A stretch of DNA of 64,000 nucleotides from Sphingobacterium sp. CZ-UAM (GTDB lineage Bacteria; Bacteroidota; Bacteroidia; Sphingobacteriales; Sphingobacteriaceae): NCBI RefSeq assembly GCF_002000245.1, contig NZ_MTCM01000001.1, forward strand, positions 1,922,001-1,986,000, given 5' to 3'. Position 1 is the first letter of the stretch, and the number at the start of each line of letters is the position of its first letter. Below the pieces are notes generated by a model, which saw nothing but the letters and a program-made list of their open reading frames with translations, had not been told where the DNA came from and made no database searches. The translations under genes and the position numbers were made by a program. Below are positions 20,582 through 30,279 of this stretch, piece by piece.

Positions 20582-21406
20582 TTATTGATAAATCTTGACC
20601 CAGTCTACCCGCATTTCGACTGGCAACTGTTCGGGATCTACTTTTCCCACCCAACTACCACCAAGCTGCTGGTCTATCAATAGGTAAAAAGGCTGATCAT
20701 AAGGCCATTGCGAAGCATCAACACCGTTTATACGCGGATAAGTAAATGTATCCACACCATTCAATTGAAATACAATTCGATCTGGATACCAGCTTATACC
20801 ATAGACATTATATGCTCCAGCATTGACTTTTGCTGTTCCCGAATGTTTGGGATTATCTTTTTGTCCGAGATTCAACGTATAATGCGAATGCGTCGTCTGA
20901 TAAATTATATCATCAAAATTGAGGTGTTCCATGATATCAATTTCCCCATTTCGAGGGTATTGACCATATCTATCCAACTCGGCCAGCATCCACATCGCTG
21001 GCCATGCACCTTGTGCACTACCCAGTTTGGCTCTTATTTCGATACGTCCATACTGAAAGGCAAACTTTCCCTTACTCCATATCCCACCTGTTAGAAATAG
21101 TCTTGTATCTTTCTGCTGATCCGTGTTTCGGATCCCTTTGAGAATCAATTCCCCTTTTTCCCATCCAAAACAGGCATCATCTTGGCTCATATGACGGTTC
21201 CAGTCCGACCCACCTGCCGGAATCCGGCTCCATTTGCTCGTATCCAAATTTGGTGAATTAAAGTTGTCTTCCCACACAAGTTTCCATTTTTTTGTTTCCC
21301 GTCCGGGATTTTGCAAATACACCTGGGGGTGTTCTTTTGGATTATGATGTACACTGCACGCGGATATGAGGATATAAAACAGGCCTGCACCTAAAATTCG
21401 CTTCAT
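20582..21406 (-). CDS. GH16 endo-beta-glucanase lipoprotein
   Basis: 274 residues with a lipoprotein signal peptide (LISACS, cysteine at about residue 17). The family 16 active site is intact: GEIDIMEH with nucleophile E155, D157 and acid/base E160. Flanking blocks W-x-AMWML, YQTTHSHYTLN, YNVYGISWYPDRIVF and the closing MRVDWVKIYQ are typical. Family members cut beta-1,3 or mixed beta-1,3/1,4-glucans (laminarinase, lichenase). Probably tethered in the outer membrane or periplasm. It lies 48 bases upstream of the XRE gene on the same strand; a functional tie is uncertain. Confidence 0.92.
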   Translation of the reverse strand: MKRILGAGLFYILISACSVHHNPKEHPQVYLQNPGRETKKWKLVWEDNFNSPNLDTSKWSRIPAGGSDWNRHMSQDDACFGWEKGELILKGIRNTDQQKDTRLFLTGGIWSKGKFAFQYGRIEIRAKLGSAQGAWPAMWMLAELDRYGQYPRNGEIDIMEHLNFDDIIYQTTHSHYTLNLGQKDNPKHSGTAKVNAGAYNVYGISWYPDRIVFQLNGVDTFTYPRINGVDASQWPYDQPFYLLIDQQLGGSWVGKVDPEQLPVEMRVDWVKIYQ

Positions 21407-21514
21407 TTAAATTAATTATTTTCTATAGTCAATACAAAACTACCCAATTTATGGATAGCGTATTAAATATAAGACCTTTTTAAAAAGGAACCAGCATTAA
21501 TATCGAATAACTGA

Positions 21515-22003
21515 TTAAAACATCGGATGGCTGTTAGCGGACTCCCTGGGCACATCTTGCTGTGCGTCCCAGTGTTCCACAATCTTTCCATTTTCTAAGC
21601 GAAAGATATCTATTGTAGACTTGAGACTACCATCCGCATTTTTATTCTTAATATGAATAAATACGAGATCACCATCTGAGGCAATACGTTGCACGTCTAC
21701 CTTGGTTTTAGGCTGCCCTTCAAACCACTTTGCAGCGGCGGCTTTAAATGCGGCTGCACCATCAGCTACATGAGGGTTATGCTGAATATATTCCGGCGCA
21801 ATATATTTGTCTACGGCCGATAGATCCTTGTCGCCGAACATCTGCTGATAGAAGTCTAATACGATCCGCTTATTTTCTTTATTGATATCTAGCTGTGTCT
21901 GATCCTTTTCTGCGGGTTTATTAGGCGTGCTTTTTTGCCCACACCCGGTAAATAAGAGCGCTACGATTGCTGTCAACAGCATAAAATTTGTTCGTATTTT
22001 CAT
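21515..22003 (-). CDS. SnoaL/NTF2-like lipoprotein
   Basis: 162 residues. A lipoprotein signal peptide ends at LLFTGCGQ. The remainder matches the SnoaL-like NTF2 fold: NKRIVLDFYQQMF, DKYIAPEYIQHNPHVADG, FKAAAAKWF, DLVFIHIK, IDIFRLENGKIVEHWDAQQ. Such proteins are cyclase- or isomerase-like, but the substrate of these secreted Bacteroidota members is not known. No clear functional neighbour. Confidence 0.85.
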   Translation of the reverse strand: MKIRTNFMLLTAIVALLFTGCGQKSTPNKPAEKDQTQLDINKENKRIVLDFYQQMFGDKDLSAVDKYIAPEYIQHNPHVADGAAAFKAAAAKWFEGQPKTKVDVQRIASDGDLVFIHIKNKNADGSLKSTIDIFRLENGKIVEHWDAQQDVPRESANSHPMF

Positions 22004-22492
22004 TATCTGAACGTATTATGATGGATAAAAAACCGATTATATGTCTCAGTTTGGTATTGATAATACCCAATAAACAAACATTTGGTTTATCGTTTTGTTT
22101 TCCACCAGTTGTTTCCTTTAGTGAAGAATAGGCTGAAAAAGATGGCATGATAATTGAAAATTACCCCATAGTATAATATTCAGAAATATACATTTCATAA
22201 ATTTAGGTTAATAATTGGTTAGATTAAAACACCAGAAGTCCCCAACTTCTGGTGTTTTTTTTTTCTGAAAGTATCTGTTTTCTATGGATCAGAAATAATC
22301 CACAGTTGATTTTTGGGGCCATTGCTGCCTCGTAAAAGCACGAAAGTCTTGTTTAAAGCCCTACTCCTTTTAAAAAGTTATCGACAAGCTAAAACAAAAA
22401 GTTCATTTCTTGTTTTTATTAATCTAGTTCAATGATTTTTTTTCTTGGCTGCCGTAATTTTACATCAGTTAAGAAAATAAAAAACAACAACC
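22004..22492. other. 489-base gap between divergent genes
   Basis: AT-rich region carrying the divergent starts of the SnoaL and dioxygenase genes. The only strong structure is the hairpin at 22227-22265. AAAACAA (22391) and TTGTTTT (22410) form a weak inverted repeat near the dioxygenase promoter. No coding sequence. Confidence 0.5.
22227..22265 (+). terminator. Strong plus-strand terminator with no plus-strand gene before it
   Basis: Twelve-base perfect arms AACACCAGAAGT / ACTTCTGGTGTT around a five-base loop, followed by ten T residues on the plus strand. The nearest annotated plus-strand gene upstream ends at 8147, so the transcript it ends is unknown. Confidence 0.8.
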
Positions 22493-23425
22493 ATGGACAA
22501 TAAAATATTAGGACTGCACCATATTACAGCGATAGCTGATAACGCAAAACGAAACCTTGATTTTTACACTGGCGTACTTGGACTCCGTTTGGTAAAGAAA
22601 ACTGTCAATTTTGACGACCCTGGCACCTATCATTTTTATTTCGGGAATGAACAGGGGGATCCGGGCACCATCCTGACCTTTTTCCCTTGGGAAGGTATTG
22701 GCAAAGGTACACAGGGTGCGGGTATGGCAACCCATATCGGCTATGCTGTTCCCGAAGGAAGCCTCGCTTTCTGGAAAGACAGATTGAAAGCGCATAATGT
22801 TGCATTCCAGGAAAATGAAATTTTTGGCGAAAAGTTAATTTCATTTACAGATCCTGACGGTCTACAGATCCAATTTATTGAACCGTTAACAAAAGATCAC
22901 AGAAAGGTGTGGACAACCGCAGATATCACGAATGAAAATGCTTTAAGGGGATTTCATAATATTACCCTATCCTTAAAAGAGGCTGATCCGACACTAAGGG
23001 TCTTAACGGATATATTAGGATACACGGTGCAAGGTCAGGATAGTGGACGCTACCGGTTGACGACCGACAGCATAGATACGGCCAATATTGTTGATATTCT
23101 GGCAGATCGCAACCTACCTTACGGTCGTAATGCTGCCGGTACGAATCATCATGTGGCCTTTCGGGTAAAAGATGACAACATTTTAATGGAATATCGCGAA
23201 AAGGTGCTTTCTGCAGGTTTGGATATTACACCAAAAATCAACCGGGATTACTTTTTCTCCCTTTACTTTCGGGAACCTGGTGGTGTTTTATTTGAGATCG
23301 CAACAGACAATCCCGGATTTACAGTGGATGAGCCCTTAGAGCATCTTGGAACAGCTCTTAAATTGCCAAAACAATACGAAGGTCATCGGTCGCAGATCGA
23401 AGCTACATTACCAAAAATAAATTAG
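22493..23425 (+). CDS. Ring-cleaving dioxygenase, VOC family (MhqO-like)
   Basis: 310 residues with two glyoxalase-type (VOC) modules, about 5-130 and 150-285. Candidate metal ligands lie in GLHHITAI, the NHHVAFRV segment and LFEIATDNPGF. The sequence resembles the MhqO/LinE-like group that opens hydroquinone or catechol rings. It starts a three-gene unit (33 and 11 base gaps) with a GNAT protein and an MhqD-like hydrolase, parallel to the quinone-resistance genes of Bacillus. The exact substrate is inferred. Confidence 0.85.
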   Translation: MDNKILGLHHITAIADNAKRNLDFYTGVLGLRLVKKTVNFDDPGTYHFYFGNEQGDPGTILTFFPWEGIGKGTQGAGMATHIGYAVPEGSLAFWKDRLKAHNVAFQENEIFGEKLISFTDPDGLQIQFIEPLTKDHRKVWTTADITNENALRGFHNITLSLKEADPTLRVLTDILGYTVQGQDSGRYRLTTDSIDTANIVDILADRNLPYGRNAAGTNHHVAFRVKDDNILMEYREKVLSAGLDITPKINRDYFFSLYFREPGGVLFEIATDNPGFTVDEPLEHLGTALKLPKQYEGHRSQIEATLPKIN

Positions 23426-23458
23426 GATCGACATAAAAACGATTAAGTAAAGCAAAAA

Positions 23459-23758
23459 ATGGAAAGAACAGAAATTGTACTGGATAAAAATCAGCGTGGT
23501 GAACTTCAATTATTCTCTGATGAGAAAAAAGCTGGTTTAATGAGCATCGCTATTATCGATGGAAGATTGGTCGTCTACCATACCGAAGTCGATGAGGCCT
23601 ACGAAGGCAGGGGATTTGCCAAAATACTTTTGGAAAAACTGGTGTCCTATGCGCGGGAAAACACCATGAAAATTGTCCCGCTATGCCCTTATGTAAATGC
23701 ACAATTCCATCGTCATCCCGACATATATGACGATGTATGGTTTAAGAAAACAGTATAG
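23459..23758 (+). CDS. Small GNAT-family N-acetyltransferase (NATD1/YjdJ type)
   Basis: 99 residues, the short one-domain GNAT form. The acetyl-CoA loop is seen as VDEAYEGRGFAKILLEKLVSYA, followed by KIVPLCPYVNAQFHRHPDI. These small enzymes often lie in stress operons; the acceptor is unknown. It lies inside the dioxygenase/hydrolase operon, so a role with quinone damage is possible but unproven. Confidence 0.88.
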   Translation: MERTEIVLDKNQRGELQLFSDEKKAGLMSIAIIDGRLVVYHTEVDEAYEGRGFAKILLEKLVSYARENTMKIVPLCPYVNAQFHRHPDIYDDVWFKKTV

Positions 23759-23769
23759 GAAAAACTATA

Positions 23770-24390
23770 ATGAGTCACTCAAATAATATTAAAACAGCTG
23801 GACACAGTTTAGAAAATACAGAAAAAACATTGATCATGATTCATGGCCGTGGCGGAAATGCAACGGACATTCTGAGCATGTCTGCTTACCTGAATGTGGG
23901 GGATTACGCACTACTCGCACCACAGGCAGACAATTACACTTGGTATCCATATTCCTTTATGGCTCCTGAGCAAAGCAATGAACCCTGGTTAAGTTCGGCA
24001 ATTCAAATCATTGAAAATACGGTACAACTTGCTTTGGATAAGGGGATCAAAACTGAAAACATCTATTTCTTCGGATTCTCCCAAGGCGCATGTCTAACGC
24101 TTGAATTCCTGGCACGCAATGCCCGGCGGTATGGGGGGGCGGTCGCCATTATTGGTGGACTAATCGGCGAAACAATCGATCCGGATAAGTATATGGGGGA
24201 CTTTGCGCAAACACCTATATTTATCGGCACGAGTGATCCTGATCCTCATGTTCCGTTGGAACGCGTTAATGCGACAGTGAAAATTTTGGAAGCACAAAAT
24301 GCGGATGTTAAACTAGCCGTTTATCCAAATTTCGGTCATTCCATTAATCAGGAAGAGATTACGATTGCCAACGAGTTTGTCTTTCGTTAG
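23770..24390 (+). CDS. Alpha/beta hydrolase (MhqD/carboxylesterase-like)
   Basis: 206 residues of the phospholipase/carboxylesterase type. Oxyanion region HGRGGNATD, nucleophile S104 in GFSQGA, acid in GTSDPDPHVP and histidine in NFGHSI form the expected triad. MhqD of Bacillus is a similar hydrolase induced with a ring-cleaving dioxygenase by quinones. Cytosolic: no signal peptide. Last gene of the operon. Confidence 0.88.
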   Translation: MSHSNNIKTAGHSLENTEKTLIMIHGRGGNATDILSMSAYLNVGDYALLAPQADNYTWYPYSFMAPEQSNEPWLSSAIQIIENTVQLALDKGIKTENIYFFGFSQGACLTLEFLARNARRYGGAVAIIGGLIGETIDPDKYMGDFAQTPIFIGTSDPDPHVPLERVNATVKILEAQNADVKLAVYPNFGHSINQEEITIANEFVFR

Positions 24391-24456
24391 GCGCCCACGA
24401 AAGCTGCGCAACCAATAGTAAGGCCTTCAATCAGCCCTTTGTTGAAAAAGCGATGC

Positions 24457-24510
24457 ATATGCTGGCTTTGAACTGTATTCATTTTAGCAGCTCAAAGTCA
24501 GCATATTTAT
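24457..24510. terminator. Hairpin between convergent genes
   Basis: Fifteen-base arms (ATATGCTGGCTTTGA / TCAAAGTCAGCATAT, one G-T wobble) with a 20-base loop, between the MhqD-like gene and the convergent oxidoreductase gene. T runs are short, so terminator function is probable rather than certain. Confidence 0.55.
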
Positions 24511-24567
24511 TAAAAGTTATCGGTTTTCGATTGCTTACTTCCCGATGGCAAGTCTTATCACCAGCTA

Positions 24568-25851
24568 TCAAACCTTGGGGTACTTATACCCGTTATGATA
24601 TACCGAAGCCAGATATTTATTTGCTGCCTCGTCTTTAAAACGCTGTTTATCCTTATCCCAGTACAGCTTCTGTCCGGTTCTATAGGCAATATTTCCCAAT
24701 TGCGAAAAAATAGCGATGTGTGCACCGACTTCAAGTGGAGCATGCAGCAGTTTCGGATTTTTCTGGCGAATGGCATCCACAAAATTAGCCATATGCTTCT
24801 CCAGACCGTTGTCAATGGAAGGCTGTAATGCAATTGCCTCCATCCTGCCCTTCTCGGGTATCACTTCCCAGCCAGCACGGTTTAATACCAAGGTCCCGTT
24901 ATTACCAATAAAGGCGACGCCATGGTTACGGTTATAGGGGCCTAAATCTATTCCCTTGGCATGCTCCCATTGGATATTAAAGTTGTCAAACTCGTAGACT
25001 GCAGTCATGGTATCCGGTGTTTCCCCGGCATCATCCGGGAAGGCAAATTTTCCGCCGGAAGCCATAACAGATTTTGGGTCGGAGACATTCATACCCAGTA
25101 AGGCATAATCCAGCATATGTACGCCCCAGTCTGTCATCAAGCCACCCGCATAATCCCAGAACCACCTGAAATTAAAATGAAAGCGATTGACATTAAACGG
25201 TCTTTTTGAGGCGGGTCCCAGCCAATCCAAATAGTGTACACCTGTAGGAACCGGTTCGTCGGGATGAATGGGAATACTGTTTTTCCAGCCCAGATAAGAC
25301 CAGGCCTTGACCAAGCGTATTTTCCCGAGCTTACCTGAATGGACAAAGTCAATGGCATCTTTAAAATGCTGTTGACTGCGCTGCCATTGCCCCACCTGGA
25401 CAACAGCATTACTTTTGTTTGCCGCCGCTAGCATCAACTGGCATTCCTGAATAGAATTACCGATGGGCTTTTCGACGTAAACATGCTTCCCTGCCTTCAC
25501 AGCGTCAATCATCTGTAAGCAATGCCAATGATCAGGTGTCGCAATAATGACTGCATCCACATCCGGGCTTTTCAACATTTTTTTATAATCCAGATAGGTT
25601 GAAACCTTTATATTCCGGTCCTGAAGTTCTTTTGCCCTTTTGCCCAAAATATGCTCATCCACATCGCACAGGGCCGTACATGTAACACCTTGTTGCTTTA
25701 ACAAAGCATTCAGATCAGACCAGCCCATCCCATTGACCCCAATCACTCCCACTCGAATGGGTTGTTCAAATAGACTGGATGCATGGCTTCTACCGATGAC
25801 GGATGCCGCAGCCAAAATACTGGAAGTTCGGATAAAGTCTTTTCTATTCAT
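24568..25851 (-). CDS. Secreted Gfo/Idh/MocA-family oxidoreductase
   Basis: 427 residues. The N-terminus NRKDFIRTSSILAAASVIGRSHA looks like an export signal of the kind many Bacteroidota Gfo/Idh/MocA proteins carry. The Rossmann core starts at RVGVIGVNGMGWSDL; the sugar-dehydrogenase lysine is in VYVEKPIGNS. Substrate-domain blocks YLDWLGPASKRPFN and WFWDYAGGLMTDWGVHMLDYA follow. Exported members include NAD-dependent glycosidases (GH109 type) and sugar oxidoreductases; which applies here cannot be told. Confidence 0.87.
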   Translation of the reverse strand: MNRKDFIRTSSILAAASVIGRSHASSLFEQPIRVGVIGVNGMGWSDLNALLKQQGVTCTALCDVDEHILGKRAKELQDRNIKVSTYLDYKKMLKSPDVDAVIIATPDHWHCLQMIDAVKAGKHVYVEKPIGNSIQECQLMLAAANKSNAVVQVGQWQRSQQHFKDAIDFVHSGKLGKIRLVKAWSYLGWKNSIPIHPDEPVPTGVHYLDWLGPASKRPFNVNRFHFNFRWFWDYAGGLMTDWGVHMLDYALLGMNVSDPKSVMASGGKFAFPDDAGETPDTMTAVYEFDNFNIQWEHAKGIDLGPYNRNHGVAFIGNNGTLVLNRAGWEVIPEKGRMEAIALQPSIDNGLEKHMANFVDAIRQKNPKLLHAPLEVGAHIAIFSQLGNIAYRTGQKLYWDKDKQRFKDEAANKYLASVYHNGYKYPKV

Positions 25852-26254
25852 CAGATGCTGGTTTATATATTCACGGTTTAAGTTCGCGATGAAAATACAA
25901 AATTCACTTTAAGCCCTTACCAAAATTATTGTAAAATATATATCGACATTCAGCGCATTCCAGTGAGGAGCCCTAGGGAGAAGTTTACTAAGGGTTGAGA
26001 TAACCGGAGAAAGTCTGTTGCTATTGATTCGTGTTTTATGATTCCCGGATGATATAGCCTACCCCATGTTACAGAATTTACGAAAGACACTTCAGCAACT
26101 GACTTTCAATACAATAGAAAAGTGCAGCTGAAAGGTCCTGAAGGTTGATTATTGATATATAAATGTTAAGAAAGAAAAAAAACTTTGTTATTTCAACGAA
26201 AAATAAAAGATTAGTCATTTATTATCCCTACCTTGCGGAACTTAATTAAAAATA
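25852..26254. other. 403-base gap before the cold-shock gene
   Basis: The right-hand part must carry the csp promoter and leader; CTACCTTGCGG near 26230 resembles a Bacteroidota -7 element. The middle (about 25950-26150) is less AT-rich than other gaps here and has a short open frame without a start codon. No supported gene. Confidence 0.4.
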
Positions 26255-26446
26255 ATGAATACAGGTAAAATTAAATTTTTCAATGAAACTAAAGGTTTTG
26301 GTTTTATTACACCAGAGGATGGTAGTGCAGATGTTTTCGTACACGTTTCTGCTCTTAAGAACCAAGTATCTGAAGGCGACGTTGTAACTTATGATGTAGA
26401 AAGAACTCCAAAAGGAATCAACGCTACAAATGTAAAATTGGCGTAA
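26255..26446 (+). CDS. Cold-shock domain protein (CspA family)
   Basis: 63 residues forming one cold-shock domain. RNA-binding motifs are intact: KGFGFI (RNP1) and VFVHV (RNP2). It binds single-stranded RNA or DNA and melts RNA structure. It has a long upstream gap, as cold-shock genes often do, and is followed by an RNA helicase gene on the same strand. Confidence 0.96.
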   Translation: MNTGKIKFFNETKGFGFITPEDGSADVFVHVSALKNQVSEGDVVTYDVERTPKGINATNVKLA

Positions 26447-26469
26447 TCCAAAAAATACACTTTCTTGTT

Positions 26470-26508
26470 AATGGGGTAATTCATCATGATTTATCCCATT
26501 TCTTTTTC
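26470..26508 (+). terminator. Terminator of the cold-shock gene
   Basis: Arms AATGGGGTAA and TTATCCCATT (one G-T wobble) with an 11-base loop, followed by TCTTTTT. It lies 24 bases after the csp stop codon and separates csp from the helicase. Confidence 0.75.
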
Positions 26509-26636
26509 GTATTCTTCCCTTGTTATTTCAATAGACTTATTCGTTCCAGGTGTAATTAAGATACCTTTAATTAATCGGTTAAAACTATACAAAATATGCA
26601 GGGCCTTCGTTTAAGCTTATTTTCCTATCATATTTA

Positions 26637-27767
26637 ATGGAATTCAAACAACTTAATTTAATACCTCCTCTCCTCAAGGCAATCGCGGAAACAGGATATA
26701 CAACCCCCACTGCAATACAACAAAAAGCGATCCCCGTCATATTAAGCGGTCAGGATCTGATTGGATGTGCACAGACCGGTACCGGTAAGACAGCGGCATT
26801 TGCCCTACCCTTATTACAGCGTTTATCCGAGAAAAATGTACATGCGCATGGTAAGATAATGCCTATCCGCGCCTTAATCCTCACACCGACCCGCGAATTG
26901 GCCATTCAGATCGGTGAAAACATCAATTTATATCGCAAGCATCTAAAATTAAATTACAGCACCATTTTTGGCGGGGTCAATCAAGACAGACAGGTCAAAG
27001 AAATCAAAAAGGGTGTCGATATTTTAGTGGCCACACCGGGTCGTCTATTGGATCTGATGAATCAGAAACTGGTCTATCTGGATAAAATAGAGGTCCTCAT
27101 CCTTGATGAAGCTGACAATATGCTCGACATGGGCTTTATCCACGATATCAAAAAAATCCTGGCTAAAGTACCTGCGAAAAGGCAGACCCTGTTTTTTTCA
27201 GCGACGATGCCACCAAATATTCGGAAATTTGCACATGGGATACTTCACAAACCTGTCGAAGTAGACGTAACTCCTGTGAGTTCAACTGCTGAAAAAGTAA
27301 ATCAATCGGTTTACTTTATCGAGAAAAAAGAAAAAATAAAACTACTTACAAGCCTTCTTAAGCAATTTAAGCAAGACCGTACGATTGTATTTTCACGGAC
27401 TAAACATGGGGCGGATAAAATTGTCAAATTATTGGCTAAAAATGGTCTTCGTGCTGCTGCAATCCATGGAAACAAGTCGCAAAATGCCCGACAAAAGGCA
27501 TTGGGCGAATTCAAGGAAAACCATCTAAAAATCCTGATCGCTACGGACATTGCTGCACGGGGAATAGACATTGAACAGTTGCCGATGGTCATTAATTACG
27601 ATCTGCCAAATGTACCGGAAACCTACGTGCATCGCATCGGAAGGACAGGCAGAGCGGGTCTGGAAGGTAACGCCATTTCCTTTTGTGACGTGGAAGAAAG
27701 ACCTTATTTAAGTGATATTGAAAAATTGATCGGATTAAAGATTAAAGTGAATAAGATCGGAAAATAA
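26637..27767 (+). CDS. rhlE: DEAD-box RNA helicase (RhlE type)
   Basis: 376 residues, the helicase core with almost no C-terminal tail. Motifs in order: Q motif ([14 protein letters not shown]), motif [29 protein letters not shown] in [32 protein letters not shown] and [10 protein letters not shown]. It probably unwinds RNA in ribosome assembly or mRNA turnover, with a likely cold role given the csp gene upstream. Confidence 0.93.
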   Translation: MEFKQLNLIPPLLKAIAETGYTTPTAIQQKAIPVILSGQDLIGCAQTGTGKTAAFALPLLQRLSEKNVHAHGKIMPIRALILTPTRELAIQIGENINLYRKHLKLNYSTIFGGVNQDRQVKEIKKGVDILVATPGRLLDLMNQKLVYLDKIEVLILDEADNMLDMGFIHDIKKILAKVPAKRQTLFFSATMPPNIRKFAHGILHKPVEVDVTPVSSTAEKVNQSVYFIEKKEKIKLLTSLLKQFKQDRTIVFSRTKHGADKIVKLLAKNGLRAAAIHGNKSQNARQKALGEFKENHLKILIATDIAARGIDIEQLPMVINYDLPNVPETYVHRIGRTGRAGLEGNAISFCDVEERPYLSDIEKLIGLKIKVNKIGK

Positions 27768-27784
27768 ACGCGGATCTAATTCCA

Positions 27785-27836
27785 ATACAGCGCGCGCCGA
27801 AACTGATAGTTTCGGCGCGCGCTGTATAACGACTAT
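27785..27836. terminator. Bidirectional terminator with 20-base GC-rich stem
   Basis: Perfect 20-base arms (27785-27804 and 27808-27827) with a three-base GAT loop. The stem carries a GCGCGCGCC core. It abuts the stop codon of the antiporter gene (27833) and lies 17 bases after the helicase stop; it should end both convergent transcripts. Confidence 0.85.
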
Positions 27837-30103
27837 TTTTTACGGTCTGCAAGCAGCAGCGTGGATGGTGTGCGGTGCAGCCAGTCGGGTTTTTTATTGA
27901 CAATCTTATGCCAGGAAGGCAAACTGATGAGCATCAGATCTTGCTGCGCCCAGAGATCAACATCGAGACTCTTCTCCTCCAATATCGTCAAATGATTGGG
28001 CACAAGTTGTTCTAGCTGTCTCAGCTTTTCCCGGAAACCCTCCTGCGTCCGCAAAATCTGGTCAAAATCCCATACCATCACCTGTGCATCCGAATGATGA
28101 ATTAACCGTTGTATAAGTACGCTAAGGAATTCATCATTTTTAAGTAGTATAGGAACAATAACACGGCGGGCCTTAACAAAATTCTTGTCAATCAAAATTC
28201 CTACCATCGCGTTAACTTTAGCGTTGATCTGTTGATTTCTATCAAAGGTCGCAAAAGGTGATTCGGCGTTTGTCACGGTATGGAACAATTTCTCCGGATT
28301 GATAATACGTGAAGTAAAATCCAAAAATCTTCCCAAAAGACTACCTTCGTAGATGGATTCGCTGACACCCAACAACAATAGATCTTGACTATGTTCATTT
28401 GAAGTCTGCACAATTTCACTGTCGATATCACTGGAAATTTTAAATATCGTCCGGATAGGTTGCGCTAATTCCTCCGCAACCTGCTTTATTTCCCGAAAGC
28501 TATCCTGCTCCTGCGTTTCTACTTCGTAATGATGGAGCTCGTTGGAAGGCTCGATATGCAACGCCGTAATTTCTGCAGTATTTTTTGATTTTAACGTTAG
28601 CGCATCTGCAAGATGAAGCAGTGAAATCCCGGTATTGCTCTTGGCAAACGATAGCAGTATCTTAAATTTCGATTTATTTTGAATTTCCTCCTGTAGGGAA
28701 CGTTTCCGGGGGCGGTATAGATAATTGATCAAGTCCAACAATGGACCCGTCATAAACGTAGTGACCAATGCCATGACAACCATCATAGAAAATAATTCGG
28801 CACTCAGTACTCCGAGATCGTAACCGATGTTCAACACAATCAGTTCCATGAGTCCTCTTGTATTCATCAAGGCACCTATACTCAAACTATCTTTCCAGCT
28901 TTGTCCTACAAAACGGGCAGCTAAGGCACTACCGGCGAATTTACCAATTACTGCGACCAAAATAATCAACAGGGTGGTCATCCAGAGTTGCGGATCATTC
29001 AATAGACCGATCTGTGTACGCAATCCAGTGTAAACAAAAAATAATGGTAATAACAATAATGTGGAGACATCTTCGATTTTTTCAATAAAAGCTGTTCGAA
29101 AACGACTGTTTTCAGGCATGATCGCTCCCGCCATAAAGGCACCGAACAAAGCATGTATGCCTATTACCTCTGTTGCATAAGCAGACAATAAAAGCACAAT
29201 AAAAAAGATGGCAACAACAGGTTTGTTGAGTCCTTCACGTGTCCCTTTTACTTCCCCCACACGCATCAGAAAGGGACGTACGATTTTGATCATCAGCAGC
29301 ACATAGGCCAGCGCGAGGGCAACGGTATACAAGGCGCTTGCAAAATCTCCCGCCTTCACGATCGCGATCACCACGGCCAAAATACACCAGGCTGTAATAT
29401 CATCAGCAGCGGCACAGGTAATCACCATTGCACCCAGTTTACTTTTCTGCAATCCACGTTCCTGTACGATCCTAGCCAAGACCGGAAAAGCAGTGATGCT
29501 CATCGAAATCCCGATAAACAAGCTATAGGACAAAAATTCCACATTCGCCGGTGGATGATATAAGTATAAAAAGTAGGCTAAAGAAATGCCAAGTGTAAAT
29601 GGTATAACGATACTTGCATGCGAAATCACCACAGCATCGTGGGCTTTGTTGCGCAGCACATTCAGGTCCAGTTCCATTCCGATAATAAACATAAACAGGA
29701 TTAAGCCGATCTGGCTTAGAAACTGTAGGTTGCTCAGAGATTCAACAGGAAATAGCGTATGGGAGAATTCAGGAAAATAAAGCCCCAATAAAGATGGTCC
29801 CAATATTATACCAGCTAGCATTTCGCCTATCACAACAGGCTGTTTAATCTTTATACAGATCCAACCCATTACCCGGGCAGCAATAATAATCGTTACAATC
29901 TGTGCCAACAGAATAGCCAAGGGGTGCTGAATACTATGTAATAAAGTCAATCTAAAATCCTGCCAGGCACCCCGGCTTATCTTTTCACTGGTAAGCAGCC
30001 CCTCGCTTTGCATTTGCGTACCTAAATGAATAACCCAGTACATCACCAGCAGCAGTGTACCGATTAAAGTCACATAAAAAATCGTATTCCTGTATTTCTT
30101 CAT
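27833..30103 (-). CDS. CPA2-type cation:proton antiporter with C-terminal USP-like region
   Basis: 756 residues. A first helix (about 10-27) is followed by the Kef/NhaS-type exchanger domain (about 65-440) with VVIGEMLAGIILGPSLLG, FMFIIGMELD, ITAFPVLARIV and the key CAAADDITAW motif carrying the ion-binding aspartates. Residues about 470-750 are soluble and resemble two universal-stress-like modules (FKILLSFAKSNTGISLLHLADAL, LLLLGVSES). Probably exchanges Na+ or K+ for protons at the inner membrane. No separate regulatory subunit is seen. Confidence 0.9.
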   Translation of the reverse strand: MKKYRNTIFYVTLIGTLLLVMYWVIHLGTQMQSEGLLTSEKISRGAWQDFRLTLLHSIQHPLAILLAQIVTIIIAARVMGWICIKIKQPVVIGEMLAGIILGPSLLGLYFPEFSHTLFPVESLSNLQFLSQIGLILFMFIIGMELDLNVLRNKAHDAVVISHASIVIPFTLGISLAYFLYLYHPPANVEFLSYSLFIGISMSITAFPVLARIVQERGLQKSKLGAMVITCAAADDITAWCILAVVIAIVKAGDFASALYTVALALAYVLLMIKIVRPFLMRVGEVKGTREGLNKPVVAIFFIVLLLSAYATEVIGIHALFGAFMAGAIMPENSRFRTAFIEKIEDVSTLLLLPLFFVYTGLRTQIGLLNDPQLWMTTLLIILVAVIGKFAGSALAARFVGQSWKDSLSIGALMNTRGLMELIVLNIGYDLGVLSAELFSMMVVMALVTTFMTGPLLDLINYLYRPRKRSLQEEIQNKSKFKILLSFAKSNTGISLLHLADALTLKSKNTAEITALHIEPSNELHHYEVETQEQDSFREIKQVAEELAQPIRTIFKISSDIDSEIVQTSNEHSQDLLLLGVSESIYEGSLLGRFLDFTSRIINPEKLFHTVTNAESPFATFDRNQQINAKVNAMVGILIDKNFVKARRVIVPILLKNDEFLSVLIQRLIHHSDAQVMVWDFDQILRTQEGFREKLRQLEQLVPNHLTILEEKSLDVDLWAQQDLMLISLPSWHKIVNKKPDWLHRTPSTLLLADRKK

Positions 30104-30279
30104 CCTTTTTCGCTTTAAAAAGTTAACGGTGATAATTGCATGTATGAGCTTACTCCAAAATCAACGTTCCAGTTGGATTTGGAGTATAACCATCACAAAA
30201 ATAGAATTCTGGGTCTGTTTTAAGACGTGTCGGGCTACAAGAACGGAAAAATATGTAATGAACTCCTTGAATTTTGTAA

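Noticed and set aside
26090-26150. Short open frame resembling a gene remnant between the oxidoreductase and csp
   Set aside because: About 30 codons without a start codon and without a recognisable match; too little to call a pseudogene.
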